Positions 44,901 through 53,746 are shown, counted from the stretch's first letter. The stretch: DNA of 64,000 nt from Chitinophagaceae bacterium (GCA_019638615.1 JAHBTL010000001.1:248001-312000), one strand, 5' to 3'. Translations and numbers: made by a program. The notes: generated from the sequence alone by a model not told the origin.

Positions 44901-46999
44901 CTCGTTTCGTTGTCAATCTTTTCATCAAATTCAGCAGTTACAATTTTCTCGATTCTTTCTTTCGTTTTATTGTCTATTGCTGTTTCGTCAAAATATTTTC
45001 CGCAACGCATTACAGGTAAAAGCTTCTTGATGGCACAAGCGGAGTACGCCCCATATTCTTTTTTCAACTCTGACAGTTTGCAAAATGTTTCAATTGCTTG
45101 AATTTTATTTGGATTGTCAGGTAACAGATTAATAAGTGCCGTAGTAATTCCTTTTTTAGATTTTTCTTCATCTGAAGAAGTAATGGAATAATCAATATGC
45201 CACAATTTCATTAGACTCTCCTTGTCATTCAAGATGATTTCATTGTCAAATCCAGCTTTTTTGAAAACAGAACGATAACGTGATAAGGTTTCATTGCCTT
45301 TTAAACTTTCTCTATTGGCAAAAAGATTGATACGATGTGAATGTTCATCGTCCTTTTTATCAGAAATTGCGATATCATTTTCTGTTTTGATTTCTTTTAT
45401 AAGATTTAGTATGTCCTTTTCTGAAACTATTGCCTTAGACTGAAACCAGTCAAATAACTTTTCTTTCACAAAGTCATCAATATATAAAGCTGTAACATTA
45501 ATATCAAGTTTTGTTTTACCATCAACCTTTTCTTCTCTTTTGAGTATTTTGATATTGTGAATATCCTGCCAAATACGAAACTCTTGAAATAAAGGTGAAG
45601 AGCGCGGAACACACTTTAAGCCATAAAACTCGCCGTCAATTCCCTTCCGCTTCTCATAACGACATTCACTAATAGAATTTTTCTGTGACTTTAATTCACG
45701 CTGATAATAAATAATATCGTTGCTGATGATGTGCAGTAAATCTTTGCTCTGAAATTCCGAAAGCTTAGACATATTGTTTTTTGCCTGTGTCGGATAAAGG
45801 ATTTCTGCGAGTTTGGTTAAGACATTCTTGTCGGTATTAAGTCTTTTTAAATCCTCATTAAACTCACATTGTGCTTTCCAAATTGCTTCTAATTCTTTTT
45901 GATAACGCCACCTGTAAACAGGATATTGGCGGATTTTATAATTGCGATTTGCTTTGTACGCCTTTATTAATTCATCAAAAAAGTATTCACCCGGATACTG
46001 TTTATTTTCTTCTATTTTTTCACTTAACGCAGTAGTGCATAATGCCCAATCATCTGCTTTAGGTATTTGTGGTTTGAGCTGTGTAGATTTACCGTTTTTG
46101 TCTATTTTCTGAACGATTAAAAATGTAAACTCCTTTTTCTCGATTTTTTCGCCCTTTTCATTCGTTTCTTTTGCCCAATCAGGTTCTTTCTTACGGGTTT
46201 CTTCCCAGGTTTCCATTCTTTGATCCTCAGCTTCTATAATGTAAACGTTGCCAGCAACATTATCTTTTTTATCTTTCTTTTCTTCCTTAAATGTTACCGA
46301 CTTTATTTTTGTGATAACTACAAACTGAGTTTCAATGCCGTTTTCACCAAAGTCATTGCTTTCTTTTCGTCTTAAAAACTCATCATAAGGTAAAACATTC
46401 GTATTTTTCAGGTCCTTTCTACTACTCTTAAATCCTCTGCGCTGATTGAGTATATATAGAATACGAGCTAATTCGGCAAGCGTTATTTCTCTTCTAAGCG
46501 CTTCTTTACGCAAGTAATAAACAATCCAGTCTTCAGGAACTATACTTTTACCCTTTTTACTTTTTCTATTTTCAATTCCGAGTTCTCTTTCAAAATCAGA
46601 AATAGTTTTTCCTGAAAAAGGCAGATAATCACTTATTTTGAGAAAATAACCACTCGCGTTTATATCTCGTTTAAATTTACGTGAGTCATCAAGCGGAAAA
46701 CTTTCGTCAATCCATTTCATCTCTTTAAAAACTTGTATCAGTCGTGTTCGACGAAGTTTGTATCTGTGCTTCAATCTACGTGAACCGCGTTTTCCTCTCC
46801 TAAATGCAGCTTTTGTTTCCGCCTGTGTACCGGTTTCAAACTTTTGCAGATAATCGCCATCGAGAGGAATAATCCTACTTCCTACCCATTCTATATTTCC
46901 CTCTTTACCATAATTTTCATATTCTCGTGGAAGACTTAGTAAAGCAGCACCGATAGAATTTGTTCCAATGTCTAATCCAAGAACTTTTTTTATATTCAT
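41927..46999 (-). CDS. cas9: CRISPR-associated endonuclease Cas9 (type II-C), 1690 residues
   Basis: A very long but intact RNA-guided DNA nuclease. RuvC-I is LGLDIGTNSIG with D10; the arginine-rich bridge helix follows (about residues 64-95, FRRGKRGSRRLKHRYKLRR). RuvC-II is IHIELGRD with E794, the HNH site is EIEHIIPRA with H944, and RuvC-III is HHALDALI with H1132 and D1135. About 555 residues follow RuvC-III, longer than in most Cas9 proteins, so the wedge/PAM-interacting region is extended. No csn2 or cas4 gene adjoins it, which makes it II-C. It is the first gene of the operon cas9, nucleotidyltransferase, cas1, cas2, and is divergent from the tracrRNA. Confidence 0.97.
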   Translation of the reverse strand: MNIKKVLGLDIGTNSIGAALLSLPREYENYGKEGNIEWVGSRIIPLDGDYLQKFETGTQAETKAAFRRGKRGSRRLKHRYKLRRTRLIQVFKEMKWIDESFPLDDSRKFKRDINASGYFLKISDYLPFSGKTISDFERELGIENRKSKKGKSIVPEDWIVYYLRKEALRREITLAELARILYILNQRRGFKSSRKDLKNTNVLPYDEFLRRKESNDFGENGIETQFVVITKIKSVTFKEEKKDKKDNVAGNVYIIEAEDQRMETWEETRKKEPDWAKETNEKGEKIEKKEFTFLIVQKIDKNGKSTQLKPQIPKADDWALCTTALSEKIEENKQYPGEYFFDELIKAYKANRNYKIRQYPVYRWRYQKELEAIWKAQCEFNEDLKRLNTDKNVLTKLAEILYPTQAKNNMSKLSEFQSKDLLHIISNDIIYYQRELKSQKNSISECRYEKRKGIDGEFYGLKCVPRSSPLFQEFRIWQDIHNIKILKREEKVDGKTKLDINVTALYIDDFVKEKLFDWFQSKAIVSEKDILNLIKEIKTENDIAISDKKDDEHSHRINLFANRESLKGNETLSRYRSVFKKAGFDNEIILNDKESLMKLWHIDYSITSSDEEKSKKGITTALINLLPDNPNKIQAIETFCKLSELKKEYGAYSACAIKKLLPVMRCGKYFDETAIDNKTKERIEKIVTAEFDEKIDNETRKKIQKWERENNALIAISNFNGLPTWLAGYVVYGIHSEKGKTPIHTVEELGKYIQKEIPNNSLRNPVVEQVVRETMFLVRDVWSRYGDIDEIHIELGRDLKNNVAERKKISDNQKSNFDEKQRIKKLLYELMNEGFEQYVDEDASEPFDFKNGIFKWKTKKENVTFEISPNPESPIDIDKFRMWRNLSNKSEVDWAKKVKDEKIPTEQEIKKYALWLSQNCRSPYTGKIIPLSKLFDINQYEIEHIIPRAKMKNDNLNNLVISEWGVNKAKDKSLATNFISESKGKCKYGDIEYKLFTYEEYEVYCKETFKFQKGKLKNLLATEVPEDFIERQLNDTRYIGRKLSELLAPIAKNENGIIFTGGAITSELKNNWGLNKVWKEIILPRFERLEEITGKKGEYVIHDKDEHGNPVIHLNIKENPKLDTKRIDHRHHALDALIIAATTREHIRYLNTLNAADTEEEIKKIKQSLVKGKVRDFKTPWEIHKDESGNDIKGFVEQTKNKLVELVVSFKTNNKIISQPKNRTVYYKTENGKIKKEFKEQKANPKWMSVRRSMFKEPQGIIKLKEVYEEKNIVKAIEVQIERMLVQNTPKMKIAPYVYDQEARTIIKDLIDRVGISIQEKDALLKELKKHLKKNPLKSLLGREYQTIRVATFEEYAAKRVTLDKSFDHKKINKIPYTIFGKSILGKLLHEHLDSDEFKDEKGNIDPAKAFSNEGLEILAKKAGRPITKVTIYEKKDESSKFGRQYVEIDAGSNVYFVIYENRETKKRTEFVSVATHNAIEKIVKGDEIADDKDGFDKIILSPGDLVYVPTKEEREKIVSGNKIENAIDWESNKHLLERMYKIVSFSKTDLQCVKANIADPIIPYNRKEKTKGEIDWNDKSAMTMEGDVTIKESCIKLNVDRLGNISPIKKKPMNNITNQENIISDPEVIYQKRTLKTFNTFEGAAEADAKAKANLPPEQHIANVTQRIKEIYADELKKPMDKNLKFRND

Positions 47000-47012
47000 A
47001 ATTATATTTTGT

Positions 47013-47020
47013 TACATTTG
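47013..47020 (+). promoter_or_regulatory. Candidate -7 box of the tracrRNA promoter
   Basis: TACATTTG is an exact match to the Bacteroidota TAnnTTTG element. The upstream region at the usual distance is TTTT rather than TTTG. A start a few bases downstream would place the antirepeat at the 5' end of the RNA. Confidence 0.5.
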
Positions 47021-47023
47021 TCG

Positions 47024-47107
47024 TGAAGCAATTCACAATAAGGATTTTATTCCGTAGTGAGGCTTGCCTCAACAAGTTTTAGCCCTTGTACTTAACAGGG
47101 GCTTTTC
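47024..47107 (+). ncRNA. tracrRNA of the type II-C system
   Basis: The antirepeat GAAGCAATTCACAA (47025-47038) is complementary to the 5' part of the CRISPR repeat, followed by TAAGG as in the Neisseria II-C tracrRNA. Next come GGA...TCC (47042-47053), the hairpin TGAGG-CTTG-CCTCA (47058-47071) and a terminator stem AGCCCTTGT / ACAGGGGCT (47081-47103) followed by TTTTCT. Upstream bases 47011-47016 (GTTACAT) also match the inverted repeat, so a longer form with extra pairing is possible. The RNA is divergent from cas9, with its promoter overlapping the cas9 leader. The 5' end is inferred. Confidence 0.85.
47081..47107 (+). terminator. Terminator of the tracrRNA
   Basis: A 9-bp stem with one G-U pair and loop ACTTA, then TTTTCT. 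Confidence 0.8.
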
Positions 47108-47181
47108 TATTCACCCTTAGCTCTCCTACTTGAAACAACGGACAAGGGTTCATGTAGATGATATTGCAGGTATACAAGCAA

Positions 47182-47218
47182 CCGGGTTGAGTTGTTAAGT
47201 TATACAATTTTACAGATA
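47182..47218. repeat. Left copy of a 36-bp direct repeat flanking the helicase gene
   Basis: CCGGGTTGA...TGTTAAGTTATACAATTTTA...ATA; the right copy is at 53530-53565. They differ by one indel and about two bases. Confidence 0.75.
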
Positions 47219-47244
47219 TTAAAAAAATTGATTGCAAGATTAGT

Positions 47245-47675
47245 AAACCTATAAGGTAGGCTGTTCAAAAGAGGATAATAAAGTCCTCCTGCAAATAGAA
47301 GCATATACCAATCAATCGCCAGCCTCCGTCGTCATTTCGATCCCGCTTTAGGCCATATTGCATTAAATGCATTATTGTGGCGGGAGAGAAACCAGCCTGC
47401 GGCAGGCAGGTCTGTTAGGCAAAGTGCAAATGTTGAGTATTAGTACAAAAGCTCAGCAGATTTCTCCTTCGCATAAAAGTGATTAAACCACAGTGCTCGT
47501 GTTGGCTCAGTCGAAAGGACGATCATATCCAATCATACCAAAATACTTCGATCTCATGACTAAAAAAGGAGAGATTTTTTCGATAAAAAGCGGGCGAAAA
47601 ACCTCCCGGCGTTTGAACAGCCTACCTATAAGGCTTGCAGCCCAGCAATGCAGCCCCGGCAAACCTTATAGGTTT
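47245..47675. repeat. REP element D, split by a 368-bp insertion
   Basis: The left arm AAACCTATAAGG is at 47245-47256. The rest of the palindrome, ending GGCAAACCTTATAGGTTT, is at 47634-47675. Removing the insertion restores a REP of about 54 bp. It separates the tracrRNA side from the end of the helicase gene, whose stop follows directly. Confidence 0.8.
47257..47624. mobile_element. MITE-like element inserted in REP D
   Basis: The 368-bp element has terminal inverted repeats TAGGCTGTTCAAA / TTTGAACAGCCTA and a 9-bp target duplication CCTATAAGG (47248-47256 and 47625-47633). It contains no gene. Inside are inverted copies of a CGTCATTTCGA...GGGAGAAA repeat, the second at about 47460-47530 reading the other way. 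Confidence 0.75.
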
Positions 47676-50600
47676 TCACACCACCTTCACTCTCCCTTCT
47701 TCTCTTTTCACTTTCCCTTCGCGTTCTGCCATAGCTATCGCGTAGCGGAGTAAGGCATCTATCTGCCTGCCTGTTTTGGCAAAGCCAAAAGTGCGGCTGA
47801 GATAGCGCAGGAGCTCGCCTTCTTCAATGCTCAGGTTGTGCAATACCGCTTCCTGCAGCGCGACTATAATTTCCTCCGGGGCTATATCTTCTATGCCGCG
47901 TTTTTCCGTATCGTTGTTCCTGTAATGGGTTAGTGTTGTTGTATCTGTTTGCGCCCGCCAGTAAAAAGGCTGGTGATGCATTGTTTGCTTTAGCGGCATT
48001 TCGCTGATGATCTCTTCAATATGCTTGTCTAACCGTGCACCTGCACGGGATGTATTCCATACCTGCAATAGTTTTTTATACAACCATGCTTTGCTGATGG
48101 GTTCTTCGGCATCAACCAGCATTTGTACCTGCTGCTTAATGCGGTTCCGGTTTTGAAAATCACACATCGCTTCGCTGCCGGAATTGGCAATGGGTGTGAG
48201 TGTATGCGCAATGTATGGGCGTTGGTTACTTATTACAGCAGTCCCTTGTTCTTCCACTGCCGGCGCTGCCTTCAGTGGTTCAGATAAAGCAGGCTCGGGT
48301 AGAAAAGCATCGCCTTCCATAACGGGCTGAGATTGTAATTCCTTTACTTTTTCTACTATGCTTTCGGTAATTGCCCCGGCGTTCTCATACCAATCCATGC
48401 TCCACACCCGATATATATTCCAGCCCAATGCTTTTAATACGGCGGGCATTACCATTTCACGATCGTTGGCTGTGCGTGCGTTATAGTAGTAATGCCCGTC
48501 TGCTATAATACCGAGAATATATTGTTGCGGCTTTTCAGGATGGATGATGCCAATATCTATTTTAAATCCTGATGTACCGATATGGTTTTTTACACTCAGT
48601 CCTTTTTCCTGTAAACGTTTGCTGATGGCATCTGCGAGGTGACGGGTGTGTAATGATGCCTGTACATCTTCAGACCGTAAAGCGAGCTGCCCTTTTTCGG
48701 CGAATTGCAGAAATGCTTTCAGCCCGGCTACCCCTTCGGCGGCAGTACGGCTCAGATCAACCTGGTCGGATCTTAACGTTGCAAATACATGCATCCCGTA
48801 CCGGGCGCGGGTAACGGCTACGTTTAACCGGCGCCAGCCGCCATTGCGGTTGAGCGGGCCAAAGTTCATAGACATTTTACCGGTTTCATCCGGGGCATAC
48901 CCTATTGAAAATAAAATGATATCCCGTTCATCTCCCTGCACATTTTCAAGATTTTTTATGAATAATGGTTCAGCGCTTTCATTAGCGATCTGTTCCAGCT
49001 TTGCATCAGCCATAAACAGTTCCTGCAGTTTGTCTTCCACCAGGCTCTGCTGTGTCTGGCTGAAAGTAACCACACCAAGACTCAGCTTTTGTTTTTCCGG
49101 GTTGCTGTAATGTGCTTTGATGTATTGCACTATAGCGTCGGCCTCAAACCGGTTGGTGCGGGTTTTACCTTTGTCGTAGCTGCCGGGTATATGATGGTAT
49201 TGCACCTTACGGTTGAGATCATCCGCAGAAGGAAAGGTGAGCAATTTGTTGTCGTAATAATTTGTATTGCTGAAAGCGATCAGGCTTTCATGTTTGCTGC
49301 GGTAGTGGCGCAATAAATACTTTGAGGGAACAGACAGGGAAAGGCAATCATCCAGTATGCTTTCAAGGTCTTCCACCTCCATATTTTCTTCGTCCATTTT
49401 ATTGGTGGTGAAAAAAGAAGTGGGTGGCATCTGTTTGGGGTCGCCTACAACAATTGCCTGCTTAGCCCTGGCTAATGCGCTCACTGCCTCGCAGGTGGGC
49501 AATTGCGAAGCCTCATCAAATATTACCAGGTCAAAGTGTCTGGTATCTACATCAAAATACTGCGCCACCGAAATAGGGCTCATCAGCATACATGGTGCAA
49601 TGCGCGGCAGAAGGGTGGGTATCTGGTCAAACAAACGGCGTATGCTCATGCCCCTTCCGCGGCTTTTGATGGCGCGTTGCAGTATACCTATTTCCGAGCT
49701 TTGCATGGCTTCCATAGTGGTGTTGGGCAATTGCGCTGCCAGCCTGATCCGCAGCTCCCGGATAGTGAGCTCCCGGAAACCGGCAGCTATTTTTTTGTAC
49801 TGGCTTATTTTGCTTTCAAACAAACCGGTGCTGAATAAACTTAGCGAATCATGTGCCGCTATCACGCTTCGTGCTACCGACAGGTGAACGGTATAGTGAA
49901 AATAATCTGTAATATCTGCCGCATTGCATTGCCTGTTTTCAAATGCCTGTACCAGCCATTGCAGGTGAAGATTTTTTGCCTGGTTGCACAACTGCATATA
50001 GTTCATCCAGTTTTTTAATGCGGGCAGGTGCAACCGGATCTGCTGTATTTGTGTAATGGTTTTATCTATCCAGTTGTCTGTGGCAGGTATAGTTATTCCG
50101 GTCAATTCCCTGTATGCGGTTAATTGTTTGTCCGCTTCTGCTGAAATGGAAAGCGTATGTTCCCATGCGGCACTGTTGATATTTTTAACATCATCTGTAT
50201 ACGCATATTGCTTTTGTTGCAATACCTGCATCCATTTACTCAACCCGTTGCGTTCAAAGGGTTGCATCATTGTGCTCAACCGCTGAACCAAAGAAATTTT
50301 CAGCCTGATATCATTGATGTCGGTTTGTTCTTCCTTATATAAATTTTTTAAGTATTGCTGTACTGTTATAAAACGGGGGCGCTTTAATATTTCTGCCAGC
50401 TCGCGGTATTGCTGATGTTGCAGGAATAATTGTGTTATTTCTTCATCGCTGCTAATGGGCGTGGTTTTGTATAACGATAATTCTTTTTTGATCTTTCTTT
50501 TCTTTAACCATTTGGGAAGAAACCAGCTTTGCATTGCTTTCTTCCATGCTGTTTCTATAGTAACAATATCCGCGGTTAGCACGTTGCGGTTATAGCCCGC

Positions 50601-53486
50601 GAGTATATTTTTCAATGAAGAGAGGTTTTTGTCAAAATAGTTACTCCATTCTTCACTGGTGCTGTTGTTTTCTTTGTCAGACAGGTAATCTGCTACACTC
50701 AATAAAATATCAGGGGCTCCTTTCAGGGTGTGCGCCATTAATACAAACTGCTCCCATTCGGTTTTATTATGGAGTTGATATGGAAAGTGAATGGCTGTTG
50801 CAAGTTCCTCTACCTGTTGCTTAAACCCGGGTAACAATTGCTGCAATTGCTGAGATTGAGCGCTAATACTTTCCTGTATTGCCGGTGTATAGTGAAGTAG
50901 CTGTAAAGCCGCCAGCGGATTATCGGCGGGGTGAATAATTAAGCCTGCAACAGATTGAAATTCCGGCAACCAATCTGTCCATTGTTGCCAAAGTGTTTGG
51001 GTTAACTGTTGTAAAACAATTTCAGGTATATAGTTGTTGCTGAAATTTTTGTGCTTATAATCTTCCAGCGTGGTGATGCTTTGATAAAGACTCCATCCGG
51101 CAGGTTGTTGCCGGTGCAACAGGTTTACATGATCGCTGATGGATTCTTTCGCGGCATCCAAACGTTCTGCTTCTTTGGCATAATCAATACTACTATTGAG
51201 CTTAGCGGTATTGAGTGATGTTGCCAGTTGTTCCAGCACATCTGATTTTTTGGATTTATTGGAGTGCAGCTCCAGCGAAAAAGGCGCTAACCCTATTTGC
51301 TGCAGGCGTTTATGCACCACATCCAGCGCGGCTTTTTTGGCAGCTACAAATAACACGCGTTTTCCCCGGTACAATGCATCTGCAATAATATTGGTAATGG
51401 TTTGCGACTTACCCGTGCCGGGTGGTCCGTGCAGGATAAAGTTTTGTTCTTTTTGTGCAGTGATCACTGCTTCCAGTTGAGATGCATCGGTGGCAATGGG
51501 TAATGCAATGCTTTGGGAAGGAATGGCATTAACATCCGTGTCAACAGCATTTTCAACAACATTGTTCAATACCAGTTTTCCTTCTGTTAAGCTGCGCACC
51601 ATATTGCTTTTCAGTAAATCTTGCTGGTGCACTACAATATCTTTCCATAAAATAAGCTTGCTGAATGAAAAATTTCCCAGCACCAACTGCTCTTCTACAT
51701 CCCAGCCTTTTAGCTGCATTACAGCACGGCGCAATGTGCCCATCACTTTAGCCACATCAACGCCTTTTTCATCAACAGGCAATTGCTCCAGCGCACTGAG
51801 ATTAAGCTCGTACTCCTGCCTTAAAAACTCCAGCAGGGTAATATTGATCATTGTTTCCTCTTCGCGGCTTTTAAGGATGAACCTGCTGTTAACCGAGCGC
51901 CGGCTAAGCTCCACGGGTAGCAGCAGCACAGGCGCATAGCGGGGTTGCTCTGCTGTTTTCCGGTCGTACCATTTCAATAATCCTACAGCAAGGTATAGCG
52001 TGCCGGATCCGTTTTCTTCGATTGCCTGTTTAGCATTTCTGTGCATATAGCTTAGTATGCTGTCGAGGTCCTGCTGGTGGTACCAGGTAAGCAGGCGATT
52101 GTATTTTAATTCTTCATTGGCGGTTTGATACAAAGGAGATGAAGCATGCAGCGGCTGTACAAAAAGATTATACTTACGCTGCACCCCGGCACGGGGATCA
52201 GGCATAATAGAAAAACCCTTACCATCACTTAATGTATCTTCCAGGTGGCTGATATCAATATCTACTAATTGCAGCATATTGCGTGTCATGCGCAGGTTCA
52301 GCAAATTGTTGCGCAGCGAGAGATCGAGCAGCTTTCGTTCCCATATCTTTTGTTTGGTAACGGCTTGTTTGCCCTGCAGTAATTCATCGGTATAAATGGT
52401 TCCTAACTCAAACTGCCCCTCCATATCCGCTATTTCAGCCTGCTGAACAGCGGTCTCATCCAGGCGATCACCTGCAGTACTGTTCAATAATGGTAACGGC
52501 CGTATGCGTGCCGTTCTTGCTCTTTTTATGTCTATAGATAACAGGAAATCTTCCTTTTCTACCAGCCGTGCTTCACCTGTGTTAAGCGCGTCTGTAAATG
52601 GTATATCATTGCCTTTACACATGCTGGTGGACTCAACCGCGGCCATTTCACGTATGCCTTTAGAAAGTCGTTTGGTAATGGCAGTTTTGTCATCATTTAC
52701 TGCTTCGGCAAATTTATCATCATGCAACCAGCAACCTGTAAAAGCATGCCCTTTCACAATGATCAGTACAGGATGCAGATCAGCAGCTTCCAGGCAGGCA
52801 GCAAACAAAAGGCTCATGTCAATACAATTGGCGAACTTTTCGTGCTGAATAGTATTCAGTAATCGCAGCCGTTGCCCTGTTTCTTCATAACCCGGCGACA
52901 GAGAACTATATACAATTTGTTCAGCCCGGATGGCTGAATATATTGCAGACATTACCTGTAGCACTCTCTCCGGGCTGTTGCCCTGGTAACCTTCAAAAGC
53001 AGTATGATGACCGCTTCGTTCCATTATGTCAACAGCCCTTCGCTTGATATGATATACGTATGGATGGTTGGGTGTTACATATGCCGCGATCAGCTCGGGC
53101 AATACGTTGAAGCCACCGAACTGTTCCATCGGATGTACATCAATATAGGTTTCCTCAACAGCTATAGGTTGCCCGTTATGTATGATTTCAATGGTAATAA
53201 CGGCTTTTTCCGTTTCTGAAATATTGCTGATATACGACCGGTTGACCTTTAAGTTATGCAGCGGGATTTTTATATCCCTGCCTGCCGGTACAGATTCAAT
53301 ACTGTAACTGAAAGGTTCAAGGCAGGGCTGATCGCTGGTGATCTTTAGCTCAAGAGGAGGAGTGTCGTGGTTGCTGTTGTTGGCAACGGCAAGCTTATAT
53401 ATTAAGGGGATATGGTTCAGGTACAATGCTATATTCAGAAAGGGAAATATTTCTTTTTGAACAGATACATCAGGGTTGTTTGTCAT
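47676..53486 (-). CDS. DUF4011 superfamily 1 helicase with transglutaminase-like and Vsr-like nuclease domains (Hhe-type defence protein)
   Basis: A 1936-residue protein. An N-terminal transglutaminase-like region has NC221IDMSLLFAACLEAA and GH247AFTGCW. DUF4011 begins near residue 385 (IWERKLLDLSLRNNLLNLR). A superfamily 1 helicase core follows with Walker A GPPGTGKS (K693), Walker B IFDEASQLP (D1324, E1325) and C-terminal GDERDIILFSIGYAP and NVAVTRARYGMHV motifs. A Vsr/MTES_1575-type nuclease domain starts near D1644 (GFKIDIGIIHP ... IIADG) and includes LGWNIYRVWSMDWY. A DUF3320-like tail ends the protein. This domain order matches the 'DUF4011-helicase-Vsr-DUF3320' single-gene phage defence type (Hhe), so an anti-phage role is likely. 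It directly follows the CRISPR locus. Confidence 0.88.
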   Translation of the reverse strand: MTNNPDVSVQKEIFPFLNIALYLNHIPLIYKLAVANNSNHDTPPLELKITSDQPCLEPFSYSIESVPAGRDIKIPLHNLKVNRSYISNISETEKAVITIEIIHNGQPIAVEETYIDVHPMEQFGGFNVLPELIAAYVTPNHPYVYHIKRRAVDIMERSGHHTAFEGYQGNSPERVLQVMSAIYSAIRAEQIVYSSLSPGYEETGQRLRLLNTIQHEKFANCIDMSLLFAACLEAADLHPVLIIVKGHAFTGCWLHDDKFAEAVNDDKTAITKRLSKGIREMAAVESTSMCKGNDIPFTDALNTGEARLVEKEDFLLSIDIKRARTARIRPLPLLNSTAGDRLDETAVQQAEIADMEGQFELGTIYTDELLQGKQAVTKQKIWERKLLDLSLRNNLLNLRMTRNMLQLVDIDISHLEDTLSDGKGFSIMPDPRAGVQRKYNLFVQPLHASSPLYQTANEELKYNRLLTWYHQQDLDSILSYMHRNAKQAIEENGSGTLYLAVGLLKWYDRKTAEQPRYAPVLLLPVELSRRSVNSRFILKSREEETMINITLLEFLRQEYELNLSALEQLPVDEKGVDVAKVMGTLRRAVMQLKGWDVEEQLVLGNFSFSKLILWKDIVVHQQDLLKSNMVRSLTEGKLVLNNVVENAVDTDVNAIPSQSIALPIATDASQLEAVITAQKEQNFILHGPPGTGKSQTITNIIADALYRGKRVLFVAAKKAALDVVHKRLQQIGLAPFSLELHSNKSKKSDVLEQLATSLNTAKLNSSIDYAKEAERLDAAKESISDHVNLLHRQQPAGWSLYQSITTLEDYKHKNFSNNYIPEIVLQQLTQTLWQQWTDWLPEFQSVAGLIIHPADNPLAALQLLHYTPAIQESISAQSQQLQQLLPGFKQQVEELATAIHFPYQLHNKTEWEQFVLMAHTLKGAPDILLSVADYLSDKENNSTSEEWSNYFDKNLSSLKNILAGYNRNVLTADIVTIETAWKKAMQSWFLPKWLKKRKIKKELSLYKTTPISSDEEITQLFLQHQQYRELAEILKRPRFITVQQYLKNLYKEEQTDINDIRLKISLVQRLSTMMQPFERNGLSKWMQVLQQKQYAYTDDVKNINSAAWEHTLSISAEADKQLTAYRELTGITIPATDNWIDKTITQIQQIRLHLPALKNWMNYMQLCNQAKNLHLQWLVQAFENRQCNAADITDYFHYTVHLSVARSVIAAHDSLSLFSTGLFESKISQYKKIAAGFRELTIRELRIRLAAQLPNTTMEAMQSSEIGILQRAIKSRGRGMSIRRLFDQIPTLLPRIAPCMLMSPISVAQYFDVDTRHFDLVIFDEASQLPTCEAVSALARAKQAIVVGDPKQMPPTSFFTTNKMDEENMEVEDLESILDDCLSLSVPSKYLLRHYRSKHESLIAFSNTNYYDNKLLTFPSADDLNRKVQYHHIPGSYDKGKTRTNRFEADAIVQYIKAHYSNPEKQKLSLGVVTFSQTQQSLVEDKLQELFMADAKLEQIANESAEPLFIKNLENVQGDERDIILFSIGYAPDETGKMSMNFGPLNRNGGWRRLNVAVTRARYGMHVFATLRSDQVDLSRTAAEGVAGLKAFLQFAEKGQLALRSEDVQASLHTRHLADAISKRLQEKGLSVKNHIGTSGFKIDIGIIHPEKPQQYILGIIADGHYYYNARTANDREMVMPAVLKALGWNIYRVWSMDWYENAGAITESIVEKVKELQSQPVMEGDAFLPEPALSEPLKAAPAVEEQGTAVISNQRPYIAHTLTPIANSGSEAMCDFQNRNRIKQQVQMLVDAEEPISKAWLYKKLLQVWNTSRAGARLDKHIEEIISEMPLKQTMHHQPFYWRAQTDTTTLTHYRNNDTEKRGIEDIAPEEIIVALQEAVLHNLSIEEGELLRYLSRTFGFAKTGRQIDALLRYAIAMAEREGKVKREEGRVKVV

Positions 53487-53529
53487 TTTTTAATTGCTGT
53501 TTTTAATGAGGGGTACAGCTATAGGTGCG

Positions 53530-53565
53530 CCGGGTTGAATGTTAAGTTATACAATTTTACAAATA
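53530..53565. repeat. Right copy of the 36-bp direct repeat flanking the helicase gene
   Basis: The copy begins CCGGGTTGAATGTTAAG and lies 44 bp before the helicase start codon, so it may contain promoter sequence. The left copy is at 47182. Confidence 0.75.
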
Positions 53566-53629
53566 CAAAAAGCATCAATGTACCTGCGATATAAAAATCG
53601 CCGGGTTCAATGATGCCCTTATATTAGTC

Positions 53630-53745
53630 GTCGAGCTATCAGCCGTCAGCTATGAGCAATCGGCTGTCAGCAATCGGCTATCAGCAATCAGCTATGGGCT
53701 ATGAGCTATGAAACCATAAACTCAAAACCTGTAACCCGAAACTTT
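53630..53745. repeat. Word-like intergenic repeat
   Basis: Variants of GCTATCAGCAATCAGCTATG and TAAACTCAAAACCTGTAACC follow one another. This is the same word family as at 2.0, 29.1, 59.0 and 63.5 kb. Confidence 0.6.
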
Positions 53746-53746
53746 T

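Noticed and set aside
47493-47753. An 86-codon plus-strand frame
   Set aside because: It spans the MITE-like element, REP D and the 3' end of the helicase gene, with no protein-like features.
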